Source of the DNA: Entomomonas sp. E2T0
Lineage (GTDB): Bacteria; Pseudomonadota; Gammaproteobacteria; Pseudomonadales; Pseudomonadaceae
DNA length: 64,000 nt
Direction: 5' to 3'
Assembly (NCBI RefSeq): GCF_025985425.1
Contig: NZ_CP094972.1
Location: forward strand, 2,899,540 to 2,963,539
The translations under genes were made by a program, and so were the position numbers. Shown piece by piece: positions 8,587 to 16,027 of the stretch. The notes beneath the pieces are model-generated. The model made no database searches and was not told where the DNA came from. It saw only the letters and a program-made list of their open reading frames with translations. Position 1 is the stretch's first letter, and every line of letters begins with the position of its first letter.

Positions 8587-9789
8587 ATGAACCCATTTTA
8601 TAAAAATGGCTTACTGCAAACATTGGGCGGGCTTTGTGTACTTATTGTAGTAATGGGTATTGGACGCTTTGCTTATACCGCCATGTTACCTTATATGATG
8701 GATAACTATCAGTTAAATGAAAAAATAGCAGGAACAATGGCTGCATGGAACTATACTGGCTATCTAATTGGTGTACTGGCCGTGTTTAACGAAAAAGCGG
8801 GGTTACGTCGTTATCTATTACTTAGCTTTTTTCTATGTTTTAGTTTCTTAACCACTTTAGCTATGGGATTAACAGAACAAGTTTATCTATGGAATATTAT
8901 ACGTTTTGTATCAGGTGTTGCTTCTGGTGCCTGTTTTGTTTTATGTTCTGCTATTGTATTAGATACTTTAGCTACCATCAATAAACCTATACTTGCAGGT
9001 ATCCTTTATAGCGGTGTGGGTATAGGTATCGCACTAAGTGGTCTAAGCAGTCAACCTTTAGTAAATGCACTAGGTGTTGAAGGTGCTTGGATAACCACTG
9101 CATTACTTTGTATTCCGCTAATACTAATAGCACTAATCTATTTGCGCCCAACTAAAAATTTTTCATTAAGCCTTCAAAATAACTCAACTACAACGAATCC
9201 ACAAAAGGTACAAAGTGGTTATTATCTATTAATACTTATCTATTTTTTAGAGGGTTTTGGCTACATTATTGGTACTACATTCTTAGTAACATTGGTAAAA
9301 ACTACTACTCAATCAGCCACCCTCGCTAGTACAGCTTGGATAATAACAGGCATTGCTGCCGCATTAAGTGCCCCACTATGGCGTTATGCAGCAAAAAAAG
9401 GTTATCAACCAATGTTAATACTCGCTTTTTTATTACAAGGTATTGGCGTGGTTTTACCTATTATTTCTAATACACCTGCTATTATCTTATTAGGTGCATT
9501 GCTATTAGGAGGAACTTTTATGGGTATTACCGTACTTGCTCTACAATATGGCATTACTTTAAGTGGTAAACCCAGTGCGCATACCATTGCTATATTAACA
9601 GGTGTTTATGGGATTGGTCAGATTATGGGGCCATCTATAGCAGGGTTAATTTCCCATGATCAAGGTTTTGAGTTTGCCTTTATTCTATCTGCTATCAGTT
9701 TATTTCTAGCTGCTGGCCTACTTATCTTTAAACATATTATAAATAACCACATTCAACTAGCTAAGGAGAAACAACATGCCATACGTTAA
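8587..9789 (+). CDS. YbfB/YjiJ-family MFS transporter
   Basis: A 400-aa, roughly 12-helix inner-membrane transporter. The first helix ends in V-M-G-I-G-R-F-A-Y-T-A-M-L-P-Y-M, the hallmark of the YbfB/YjiJ MFS family, whose substrates are mostly uncharacterised. It is transcribed away from the LysR gene and overlaps the tautomerase gene by 14 bases, so the two are translationally coupled. Export of, or resistance to, a small organic compound is possible, but the substrate cannot be told from sequence. Confidence 0.85.
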   Translation: MNPFYKNGLLQTLGGLCVLIVVMGIGRFAYTAMLPYMMDNYQLNEKIAGTMAAWNYTGYLIGVLAVFNEKAGLRRYLLLSFFLCFSFLTTLAMGLTEQVYLWNIIRFVSGVASGACFVLCSAIVLDTLATINKPILAGILYSGVGIGIALSGLSSQPLVNALGVEGAWITTALLCIPLILIALIYLRPTKNFSLSLQNNSTTTNPQKVQSGYYLLILIYFLEGFGYIIGTTFLVTLVKTTTQSATLASTAWIITGIAAALSAPLWRYAAKKGYQPMLILAFLLQGIGVVLPIISNTPAIILLGALLLGGTFMGITVLALQYGITLSGKPSAHTIAILTGVYGIGQIMGPSIAGLISHDQGFEFAFILSAISLFLAAGLLIFKHIINNHIQLAKEKQHAIR

Positions 9790-9985
9790 TATTAAGGTTA
9801 CAGGTGGTAATGAAGCCCCTACTACAGAACAAAAAGCTGAATTAATTAAAGGCGTAACGGAATTACTAGCAAGAGTACTTAATAAAAATCCTGCTACTAC
9901 TGTTGTCGTGATTGATGAAATTAATCAAGATAATTGGGGAATAGCTGGAGAAAGTATTACCGTTCGTCGAGCAAAACAAAATTAG
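9776..9985 (+). CDS. 4-oxalocrotonate tautomerase family protein
   Basis: A 69-aa tautomerase-superfamily subunit. After removal of Met the N-terminal proline (M-P-Y-V-N-I-K-V-T-G-G) is the catalytic base, and the E-x-x-W-G-I-A-G-E-S motif follows the family pattern, with Arg residues near the end. An AAGGAGAA ribosome site sits inside the 3' end of the MFS gene. Members usually form hexamers that interconvert keto and enol forms of dicarboxylates. The coupling to a transporter hints at a small oxo-acid or an aromatic breakdown product as substrate; this is inference. Confidence 0.88.
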   Translation: MPYVNIKVTGGNEAPTTEQKAELIKGVTELLARVLNKNPATTVVVIDEINQDNWGIAGESITVRRAKQN

Positions 9986-10308
9986 TATATTTGAAATTTG
10001 AGCTAGTATATTCAATGCTAGCTTAAATTAATATTCTTTCAATTAGTTAAATAAAATCCTTTCAAATATTACCGCTGATTACATCTATTCATTTTCTAAA
10101 AAAATAAAATAATACCCAGTATATTTAATACACATACGACAATTGGCTAATATAAATAAAAAGTACTTTAGAGCATGCTAGACACAAAATAAATATGGCT
10201 TAGTACACAATAAATATGACTTAGCACAATTTTATAAATTAATTGCCAATTTTTGATATTCGCTCCGCGAATTTCCTTGTTAAGCTCATTACATCTTAGG
10301 AGGTAATG
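9986..10308 (+). promoter_or_regulatory. Upstream region of the eut operon
   Basis: This 323-base spacer holds no credible gene and must contain the main eut promoter. It has a near-perfect direct repeat (listed separately) roughly 85-125 bases before eutS and a strong AGGAGGT ribosome site at 10298-10304. EutR, encoded at the far end of the operon, is the expected activator together with ethanolamine and adenosylcobalamin. Confidence 0.55.
10182..10224 (+). repeat. Direct repeat upstream of eutS, candidate activator site
   Basis: Two adjacent copies of about 21 bases sharing ACACAA, ATAAATATG and CTTAG, with centres about two helical turns apart. Such same-face repeats are typical of AraC-family activator sites, so this is a candidate EutR site. 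No EutR consensus was available for comparison. Confidence 0.4.
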
Positions 10309-10656
10309 ATGGATATTGAAAAAACCCAAACGAGAATTATCCAAGAATTTGTGCCTGGTAAACAAGTCACATTGGCACATCTTATTGCTCATCCTGGAAA
10401 AGATTTAGCACAGAAGATTGGTGTACCCGATGCAGAAGCTATTGGCATTATGACCTTAACTCCCAGTGAAACAGCTATGATTGCAGGTGACTTTGCAACT
10501 AAAGCAGCCAATGTTGAAATAGGTTTTCTTGATCGTTTTAGTGGTGCTTTAGTAATTTATGGTTCAGTCGGTGCTGTAGAAGAAGCACTTAATCACACAA
10601 TACGTAATCTGGGCACAGCCTTAGGTTATGCTGTCTGTACTGTAACTAGGAGCTAA
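10309..10656 (+). CDS. eutS: Ethanolamine microcompartment shell protein EutS
   Basis: A 115-aa BMC-domain shell protein, circularly permuted and forming a bent hexamer, almost residue-for-residue like enterobacterial EutS ([20 protein letters not shown] and [16 protein letters not shown]). Two ATGs are adjacent (10306 and 10309); the second is preferred because the AGGAGG site ends at 10303, leaving 5 rather than 2 bases, and because homologues begin M-D. It is the first gene of the operon and is followed after 2 bases by eutP. Confidence 0.96.
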   Translation: MDIEKTQTRIIQEFVPGKQVTLAHLIAHPGKDLAQKIGVPDAEAIGIMTLTPSETAMIAGDFATKAANVEIGFLDRFSGALVIYGSVGAVEEALNHTIRNLGTALGYAVCTVTRS

Positions 10657-10658
10657 CC

Positions 10659-11126
10659 ATGTTACAACAGCGCTACGTGTTAGTCGGCCCCGTTGGTGCA
10701 GGTAAAACATCTTTGTTTAATGCACTCAATGACGACTATAGCTTAGCTGTTAAAACTCAAGCTGTAGCTTTTGACCAACAAGGTGGTGTAGACACTCCAG
10801 GAGAGTTTTTTAATCACCCTCGCCTATATCGTGCACTGATTAGTACTACCACTGAAGCAGAAGCTATTATTTATGTCCACGCAGCAAACGATCCTATTTG
10901 TCGTCTGCCTACCGGACTACTCGAAGTTTATCAAAACAAACGCCTTATTACTGTTATTACCAAAATAGATCTACCTAATGTTGATGTACCTGCAATAAAA
11001 CAAATGCTGTTAGAGCATGGCTTAAAGGAACCTATTTTTGAAATCTGCACACAAGATCCAACTAGTGTTCAAGCTTTAGCAACATTTCTTGAGCAGGATG
11101 TGCCATCTAAGAGGAAAGCGCAATGA
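10659..11126 (+). CDS. eutP: EutP, small GTPase-like acetate kinase of ethanolamine utilisation
   Basis: A 155-aa P-loop protein with Walker A G-P-V-G-A-G-K-T (residues 8-15), a D-T-P-G switch motif near residue 47 and a T-K-I-D base-recognition motif near residue 105. In Salmonella EutP has been reported as an acetate kinase; it probably works at the compartment surface with EutQ. It starts 2 bases after eutS with an AGGAG site and its 3' end overlaps eutQ by 4 bases. Confidence 0.93.
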   Translation: MLQQRYVLVGPVGAGKTSLFNALNDDYSLAVKTQAVAFDQQGGVDTPGEFFNHPRLYRALISTTTEAEAIIYVHAANDPICRLPTGLLEVYQNKRLITVITKIDLPNVDVPAIKQMLLEHGLKEPIFEICTQDPTSVQALATFLEQDVPSKRKAQ

Positions 11127-11830
11127 GTAAACAATTAATTACAGCTGACAATATCCGCGAGATAAAAGCTAAGGGGCAAACTGAAATTGAGGTTAGCTTA
11201 ACTAATTGCATTATTACACCTGAAGCAAAAGAGGTGGCAGAACAGTTAGGTATCCGTATAGTGGATAAAAATTGTCCGCAAGCTCAAGCAGTCAAAAAAC
11301 CTAATACAGGTAATTGCTCCTCCTCACTGACTGAAGCAGAGTTAAAAACTATTAGACAGGCAATTATTGAACAATTACCTAAAGGTGCCATGATTAGCGA
11401 TGCACTGATAGATCAATTAGTGTGTAAAGCTGTTCAAGAGAATAAACATGCTGCTGCACCTAAAGCTTCTAACCAAAAACCTTCTGCTGTCAAGTTAGTA
11501 AAAGGCAATATGGCTAAATTAGAAATCTTTGAAGGGGCTGGTATAGAAAAGCAAGTTGGTATCGCTGATATGATCGGCACTGCTGATAACAGCAATATGG
11601 CTGCTGGTTATATGGCATGGGAAAATGCTTTCTTCCCATGGACATTAAACTACGATGAAATAAATATTGTACTTGAAGGTGAGTTACATATTTGTCACAA
11701 CAATGAAGTTAAAATAGCCAAAGCGGGAGATTTAATCTTTATCCCTAAAGGTTCTTCTATTCAATTTGGCACACCTACTAAAGTTCGTTTTGTATATGTG
11801 TCATGGCCTGCTAATTGGCAAGACCAATAG
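11123..11830 (+). CDS. eutQ: EutQ, cupin-fold acetate kinase-like protein
   Basis: A 235-aa protein with an N-terminal I-T-A-D-N-I-R-E-I segment, a linker around residues 60-115, and a C-terminal cupin barrel (about 120-235) with E-G-E-L-H-I and I-F-I-P-K-G. EutQ is needed for compartment assembly and has acetate-kinase activity in Salmonella. Length matches the family (about 230 aa). It overlaps eutP by an ATGA junction; eutT starts 20 bases after its stop. Confidence 0.93.
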   Translation: MSKQLITADNIREIKAKGQTEIEVSLTNCIITPEAKEVAEQLGIRIVDKNCPQAQAVKKPNTGNCSSSLTEAELKTIRQAIIEQLPKGAMISDALIDQLVCKAVQENKHAAAPKASNQKPSAVKLVKGNMAKLEIFEGAGIEKQVGIADMIGTADNSNMAAGYMAWENAFFPWTLNYDEINIVLEGELHICHNNEVKIAKAGDLIFIPKGSSIQFGTPTKVRFVYVSWPANWQDQ

Positions 11831-11850
11831 TAGCGTCATGGAGAATAATC

Positions 11851-12696
11851 ATGAGTAACTTTATAACAGAAGACTGGCTAAGAGCAAACTACAGCCTAAG
11901 CGATGGCACAGAGATTCGCTTACCTGCTGATTGCAAATTAACGCCTGCTGCTCGTGGTTTGATTACTGATCATCATTTAGTAGTAAAATTTCATGATGAA
12001 CAAGGACGGTTATTTGTTGAAGCAACAGAAGATAAACCAACAAATAACAACAGTACTTATCAACCTAAATTAAAACAGGTACATGGTTTAACCAGTCAAC
12101 AGGGGCATGTCGCTGCTGAATGTCAGCTTTGTCATCAAGCTGTTGCGAAAAAACCAGACACACTAACTCACTTAAACGCTCACACATTAGTATCTAAATC
12201 TGATCCTCGCTTAGCTTTTAGAGCTAAGTTAGATAGTTGTATCGCAATGGCTGTTTGGTTACAAGTCGAAGCCACTGCAGAACCACAACGCTGGTTAGCA
12301 GATATTCGCTCTGTATTAGGCAATATTATGCGAGCTGATGTATTAAATGAAACCTTAACTGATTTTGTTATTGCTGGGTTAGATGAAAAAGCTATTCATA
12401 AGCTATCTCACCAACCACTTAAATATATTGGACACGATCATATTGTGCCTGCGGTAGAACATGGTCGTAATGCTTGTTTATTGAACTTATTACGTACTGA
12501 AATTCGTGAAACTGAAACCTCAGCAGCCTCTATATTTATTGATCGCGATTTGGTAGTTTCAAGACCTGATCTTATGCAAGGTTTAAATCGGCTATCCAGT
12601 GCAGTTTATGTATTAATGTTGTTATGTGTACTCCATGAAACAGGTAAAGAATGGCCTACTACAGAAATGTTACTCGCTAAATTGGGAGCACAATAA
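11851..12696 (+). CDS. eutT: EutT, ATP:cob(I)alamin adenosyltransferase
   Basis: A 281-aa enzyme that makes adenosylcobalamin for ethanolamine ammonia-lyase. The ATG at 11851 follows a GGAG site at 11840-11843 and starts M-S-N-F-I-T-E-D-W-L-R-A-N like homologues; a longer reading from 11815 would overlap eutQ and lacks a site. The D-P-R-L-A-F-R-A-K-L-D-S and H-Q-P-L-K-Y-I-G-H-D-H-I-V-P blocks are conserved. In the metal motif, described as H-x11-C-C-x2-C in Salmonella, this protein has His78, Glu90, Cys91, Cys94: the first of the paired cysteines is Glu. The stop overlaps the eutD start (TAATG). Confidence 0.93.
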   Translation: MSNFITEDWLRANYSLSDGTEIRLPADCKLTPAARGLITDHHLVVKFHDEQGRLFVEATEDKPTNNNSTYQPKLKQVHGLTSQQGHVAAECQLCHQAVAKKPDTLTHLNAHTLVSKSDPRLAFRAKLDSCIAMAVWLQVEATAEPQRWLADIRSVLGNIMRADVLNETLTDFVIAGLDEKAIHKLSHQPLKYIGHDHIVPAVEHGRNACLLNLLRTEIRETETSAASIFIDRDLVVSRPDLMQGLNRLSSAVYVLMLLCVLHETGKEWPTTEMLLAKLGAQ

Positions 12697-13673
12697 TGAA
12701 TCTTATTGAACGCTGCCAACAGCAAGCAAAAGATAATCCAAGCTGGATTGTATTTCCTGATGCAGTAGATATCAGAGCAATTCAAGCAGCTATTCATATT
12801 CAACAGCAACAGTTAGGTTATCCTTGGCTGTTAGCTAACCCTGCTGATTTACGTAATTTGTGTGAACAACATAATTTACCTTTTAATCAATTAAATATTA
12901 TTGATCCAGCAACATCAGAATGGTTACCTGAGTTTACAGCCTATTTAGCACAACGTATGCCAGATAAACCAATAGAAGACCTTAAGAAAAATATCAAGGA
13001 TCCGCTATGGTTTGGTGCAGCAATGATCGCTACAGGTAAAAGTGATTACTGTATTGCAGGTAACCTCTCCTCTACTTCTAGTGTATTGAGAGCTGGATTA
13101 CGTGTATTGGGTTTAGCACCTAATAACAAAACATTATCTTCGATCATGATTATGATCTCTCCAAATGGAGATCAAATCCTCGGATTTGCCGACTGCGGGG
13201 TTGTTCCACAACCTACAGGGGCGCAGTTGGCAGACATTGCAATAAGTACCGCCCAAAGTTTTGAAGCAATAACAGAACAAACTGCACGTGTTGCGATGTT
13301 ATCATTCTCTACTAAAGGTAGTGCTAAACATGAAGCTGTAAATAATGTGCAGCTAGCAACAGATATAGTGCGCGAACGTATGCCTAACTTAGCAGTTGAT
13401 GGCGAGCTTCAATTTGATGCTGCAATGGTGGAAAGTGTTGCTAAACAAAAAGCACCTGATAGCCAAGTTGCAGGTAAAGCCAATGTGTTAATCTTCCCTT
13501 CTTTAGAAGCAGGTAACATTGGTTACAAGATTGCACAACGATTAGGTAAATACGAAGCTATTGGTCCACTTATTCAAGGATTAAATGGCTCTATGCATGA
13601 CTTATCACGCGGTTGTAGTTGGCAAGATATGGTTCAAGTAGCCATGCTTGCTACAAAAATGCGTGCTAAATAA
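12696..13673 (+). CDS. eutD: EutD, phosphotransacetylase
   Basis: A 325-aa phosphate acetyltransferase converting the acetyl-CoA made by EutE into acetyl-phosphate and recycling CoA inside the compartment. It has the short, single-domain PTA form, with conserved A-G-N-L-S-S-T-S-S-V-L-R-A and the C-terminal N-V-L-I-F-P-S-L-E-A-G-N-I-G-Y-K block that binds CoA and phosphate. Length is slightly below the roughly 338 aa of enterobacterial EutD. It is translationally coupled to eutT through a one-base overlap and is followed by a 139-base structured spacer before eutM. Confidence 0.94.
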   Translation: MNLIERCQQQAKDNPSWIVFPDAVDIRAIQAAIHIQQQQLGYPWLLANPADLRNLCEQHNLPFNQLNIIDPATSEWLPEFTAYLAQRMPDKPIEDLKKNIKDPLWFGAAMIATGKSDYCIAGNLSSTSSVLRAGLRVLGLAPNNKTLSSIMIMISPNGDQILGFADCGVVPQPTGAQLADIAISTAQSFEAITEQTARVAMLSFSTKGSAKHEAVNNVQLATDIVRERMPNLAVDGELQFDAAMVESVAKQKAPDSQVAGKANVLIFPSLEAGNIGYKIAQRLGKYEAIGPLIQGLNGSMHDLSRGCSWQDMVQVAMLATKMRAK

Positions 13674-13681
13674 GAGATATG

Positions 13682-13792
13682 GCGTTTTATTTGTAAGAAA
13701 ACGCGATTACCACTTTTTATAGAACAGTTAAAATTTCTATAAAAAGATTAACTGGGTGGCTTGCCACTTGTATTAACTCCCATTACGGGAGG
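13682..13792 (+). promoter_or_regulatory. Structured mRNA leader upstream of eutM with possible pseudoknot
   Basis: Between eutD and eutM lie a 7-bp stem (GCGTTTT, 13682-13688, with AAAACGC, 13698-13704), then a perfect 12-bp stem (13713-13724 with 13735-13746). The loop of the second begins CAGTTAA (13725-13731), which is complementary to TTAACTG (13748-13754) just 3' of the stem. A GTGGC/GCCAC dyad (13756-13767) and a CTCCC/GGGAG stem (13778-13792) follow. None has a proper terminator T-run. A role in processing or expression of the major shell gene is inferred. Confidence 0.5.
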
Positions 13793-13812
13793 CTAACTGA
13801 GAGGAATTTATA

Positions 13813-14109
13813 ATGGAAGCTTTAGGCATTATTGAAACCAAAGGTTTAGTGGCGTTAATCGAAGCCTCTGATGCCATGGTGAAAGCAGCTAGAGTTAAAC
13901 TAGTTGGTTACAAACAAATTGGTGGTGGTTTAGTAACTGCAATGGTACGTGGTGATGTAGCAGCTTGTAAAGCGGCAACAGACGCTGGTGCAGCGGCTGC
14001 ACAACGTGTTGGTGGTGAGTTAGTCGCAGTTCACGTTATCCCACGCCCACATAGCGATTTGGAAGATATTTTCCCAATCAAAATGTCTGCTGAGAAACCA
14101 TTGGACTGA
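13813..14109 (+). CDS. eutM: EutM, major hexameric BMC shell protein
   Basis: A 98-aa single BMC-domain protein ([22 protein letters not shown]), with the pore-loop region K-Q-I-G-G-G and the C-terminal H-V-I-P-R-P-H of BMC-H proteins. EutM/PduA-type hexamers make up most shell facets, and the pore passes ethanolamine and small products. The gene starts after a GAGGAA site. Unlike its neighbours it is set apart by long structured spacers on both sides, which may help it reach higher output than the enzymes. Confidence 0.97.
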   Translation: MEALGIIETKGLVALIEASDAMVKAARVKLVGYKQIGGGLVTAMVRGDVAACKAATDAGAAAAQRVGGELVAVHVIPRPHSDLEDIFPIKMSAEKPLD

Positions 14110-14128
14110 GCAATAACTCACCCGAATT

Positions 14129-14164
14129 GAGGTGTGTGTTTTATTAATAATAATTCCACACCTC
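14129..14164 (+). promoter_or_regulatory. Stem-loop 3' of eutM
   Basis: An 8-bp GC-rich stem (GAGGTGTG, 14129-14136, with CACACCTC, 14157-14164) with a 20-base AT loop, starting 19 bases after the eutM stop. There is no T-run behind it, so it is more likely an mRNA 3' stabiliser or partial attenuator than a full terminator. Confidence 0.45.
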
Positions 14165-14207
14165 TATTATCCAATTGGTTTTGACGTATTGCATGCTACA
14201 AAAGGTA

Positions 14208-14234
14208 TTGTTGTTCTAATTATTAGTACAACAA
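14208..14234 (+). promoter_or_regulatory. Inverted repeat between eutM and eutN
   Basis: Two 13-base arms (TTGTTGTTCTAAT and ATTAGTACAACAA) around one base, matching at 12 of 13 positions. Outer complementary bases (ACAAAAGG near 14198 and CCTTTGT near 14256) could extend it into a larger fold before the eutN ribosome site. It could be an RNA fold or a DNA operator for an internal promoter. Confidence 0.35.
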
Positions 14235-14284
14235 GTCAGTGTTGTTTACTGTTGCCTTTGTAACATAGCAATAAAGGAGGACTC

Positions 14285-14581
14285 ATGAAATTAGCCGTTG
14301 TCGTAGGACAAGTTGTTAGTACCGTAAAACTTGCTGGGTTTGAGCAAGAACGCCTACTGCTTGTAGACATGATAGATAAAAACGGTTTACCAGAAGGTGA
14401 ACGGCTTGTCGCTACTGATTCTGTAGGCGCAGGCGATGGTGAGTGGGTCTTGGTTGTTAGTGGTAGTGCAGCTCGTAAAACTATTCACAGTATTAATGGC
14501 GTGGAAGCACCTGTTGATGCCAGTGTGGTAGGTATTGTAGACGAAGCTGTTGTTAATGGTAAAATTTTCTACCATAAGTGA
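14285..14581 (+). CDS. eutN: EutN, pentameric vertex protein of the shell
   Basis: A 98-aa EutN/CcmL-family protein (M-K-L-A-V-V-V-G-Q-V-V-S-T-V-K) that forms pentamers capping the vertices of the polyhedral shell. The D-S-V-G-A-G-x-G-E-W-V-L-V-V-S-G-S-A-A-R motif is the family core. An AAAGGAGG site ends 6 bases before the ATG. EutE follows after 9 bases. Confidence 0.96.
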   Translation: MKLAVVVGQVVSTVKLAGFEQERLLLVDMIDKNGLPEGERLVATDSVGAGDGEWVLVVSGSAARKTIHSINGVEAPVDASVVGIVDEAVVNGKIFYHK

Positions 14582-14590
14582 GGTATTACA

Positions 14591-16015
14591 GTGGACATAA
14601 ATCCTAAAGAAATTGAACAAGTGGTCAGAGCGGTACTGACTTCAATGGGTAGTGGTCAGCCTAACAAACCAACATCCGCTGCATCACAACAAATCGCCGC
14701 AGGCGTATTTAACGAATTAGATGATGCTGTTGCTGCTGCAAGAGAAGCACAACGAGCATTAAAAACTGTAAAAATGCGTAATCTTGCTATTGCTGCCGTT
14801 CGTCAAGCAGGCGAGAAATATGCAAAAGAATTAGCTGAATTAGCTGTTGCTGAAACCGGCATGGGTCGTGTTGACGACAAAACAGCTAAAAACTTATTAC
14901 AAGCACGTGAAACACCTGGTACAGAATGTTTAAGGCCCGAAGTATTAACAGGTGATAATGGTCTTACTTTAACAGAAAATGCTCCTTGGGGTGTAGTGGC
15001 TTCAGTAACACCTTCTACTAACCCTGCGGCAACTGTTATCAACAACTCTATCAGCATGATTGCTGCAGGCAACAGTGTTGTTTTTGCACCCCACCCTGCT
15101 GCTAAAAAAGTATCACAACGTGCTATTACTGTTATTAATGAAGCAATTGTTGCGGCTGGTGGCCCTGCTAACTTAGTAGTTACTGTGGCTAATCCTGATA
15201 TTGAAACTGCGCAACGTTTATTCAAATACTCTGGTATTGGTTTATTAGTGGTTACTGGTGGTGATGCCGTTGTAGAGTCTGCTCGTAAGCATACTAATAA
15301 ACGTCTTATTGCTGCTGGTGCTGGGAACCCTCCTGCAGTTGTAGATGAAACAGCTGATATTGACAGAGCAGCTGACAAAATTGTTTATGGTGCTTCTTTT
15401 GATAACAACATTATATGTGCTGATGAAAAAGTAGTTATTGTTGTTGACTCAGTAGCTGATCAGTTAGTTGCTGCTATGCAACGCCATAATGCAGTGTTAT
15501 TAACAGCAGAACAAGCTAAACAATTACAACCTTTACTACTACCTAAAATTGATGAACAAGGTAGAGGTACAGTGAGTCGTGATTGGGTAGGACGTGATGC
15601 TTGTAAAATTGCTGCTGCTATTGGTTTGAACGTTCCAGAAACTACTCGTTTACTGATTGTTGAAACACCTGCTGACCATCCTTTTGCCATTACTGAAATG
15701 ATGATGCCTGTATTACCGATTGTTCGTGCTAGAAACGTTGATCAAGCAATTGATTTAGCCGTGAAGCTTGAGGGCGGTTGTCATCATACAGCATCCATGC
15801 ACTCACGTAACCTAGACAACTTAGATCGTATGGCTAATGCTATCGATACCAGTATCTTTGTTAAAAACGGTCCATGTATCGCTGGCTTAGGCTTTGGTGG
15901 TGAAGGTTGGACAACAATGACAATCACTACTCCTACAGGCGAAGGTGTTACTTGTGCACGTACCTTTGTAAGGTTACGTCGTTGTGTTCTAACTGAACAT
16001 TTCCGTATTGTGTAA
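14591..16015 (+). CDS. eutE: EutE, CoA-acylating acetaldehyde dehydrogenase
   Basis: A 474-aa enzyme converting acetaldehyde, CoA and NAD+ to acetyl-CoA inside the compartment. It begins with GTG at 14591, 9 bases after eutN, with a GAGG site. The catalytic Cys276 lies in N-N-I-I-C-A-D-E-K. Residues 1-20 form an amphipathic helix of the kind that targets enzymes to the lumen, separated from the core by a polar linker. The rest is very close to enterobacterial EutE (467 aa). Its acetyl-CoA feeds EutD; its NADH is balanced by EutG. Confidence 0.96.
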   Translation: MDINPKEIEQVVRAVLTSMGSGQPNKPTSAASQQIAAGVFNELDDAVAAAREAQRALKTVKMRNLAIAAVRQAGEKYAKELAELAVAETGMGRVDDKTAKNLLQARETPGTECLRPEVLTGDNGLTLTENAPWGVVASVTPSTNPAATVINNSISMIAAGNSVVFAPHPAAKKVSQRAITVINEAIVAAGGPANLVVTVANPDIETAQRLFKYSGIGLLVVTGGDAVVESARKHTNKRLIAAGAGNPPAVVDETADIDRAADKIVYGASFDNNIICADEKVVIVVDSVADQLVAAMQRHNAVLLTAEQAKQLQPLLLPKIDEQGRGTVSRDWVGRDACKIAAAIGLNVPETTRLLIVETPADHPFAITEMMMPVLPIVRARNVDQAIDLAVKLEGGCHHTASMHSRNLDNLDRMANAIDTSIFVKNGPCIAGLGFGGEGWTTMTITTPTGEGVTCARTFVRLRRCVLTEHFRIV

Positions 16016-16027
16016 TAAGGAAAAATC

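Noticed and set aside
10168..10392. 74-aa minus-strand frame over the eut promoter and eutS start
   Set aside because: It overlaps eutS in antisense and its sequence is built from the promoter repeat; no coding character.
13682..13704. GCGTTTT/AAAACGC stem as the terminator of eutD
   Set aside because: No T-run follows, and eutM downstream must be transcribed with the operon unless a new promoter exists, for which there is no clear sign.
13756..13770. GTGGC...GCCACTT upstream of eutM as part of a cobalamin riboswitch
   Set aside because: Only a few bases match the B12 box; the conserved core and paired elements are absent, and EutR already senses adenosylcobalamin.
14803..15378. 191-aa minus-strand frame
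   Set aside because: It lies fully inside eutE in the opposite direction, has no family features and no ribosome site; a shadow of the strong coding frame.
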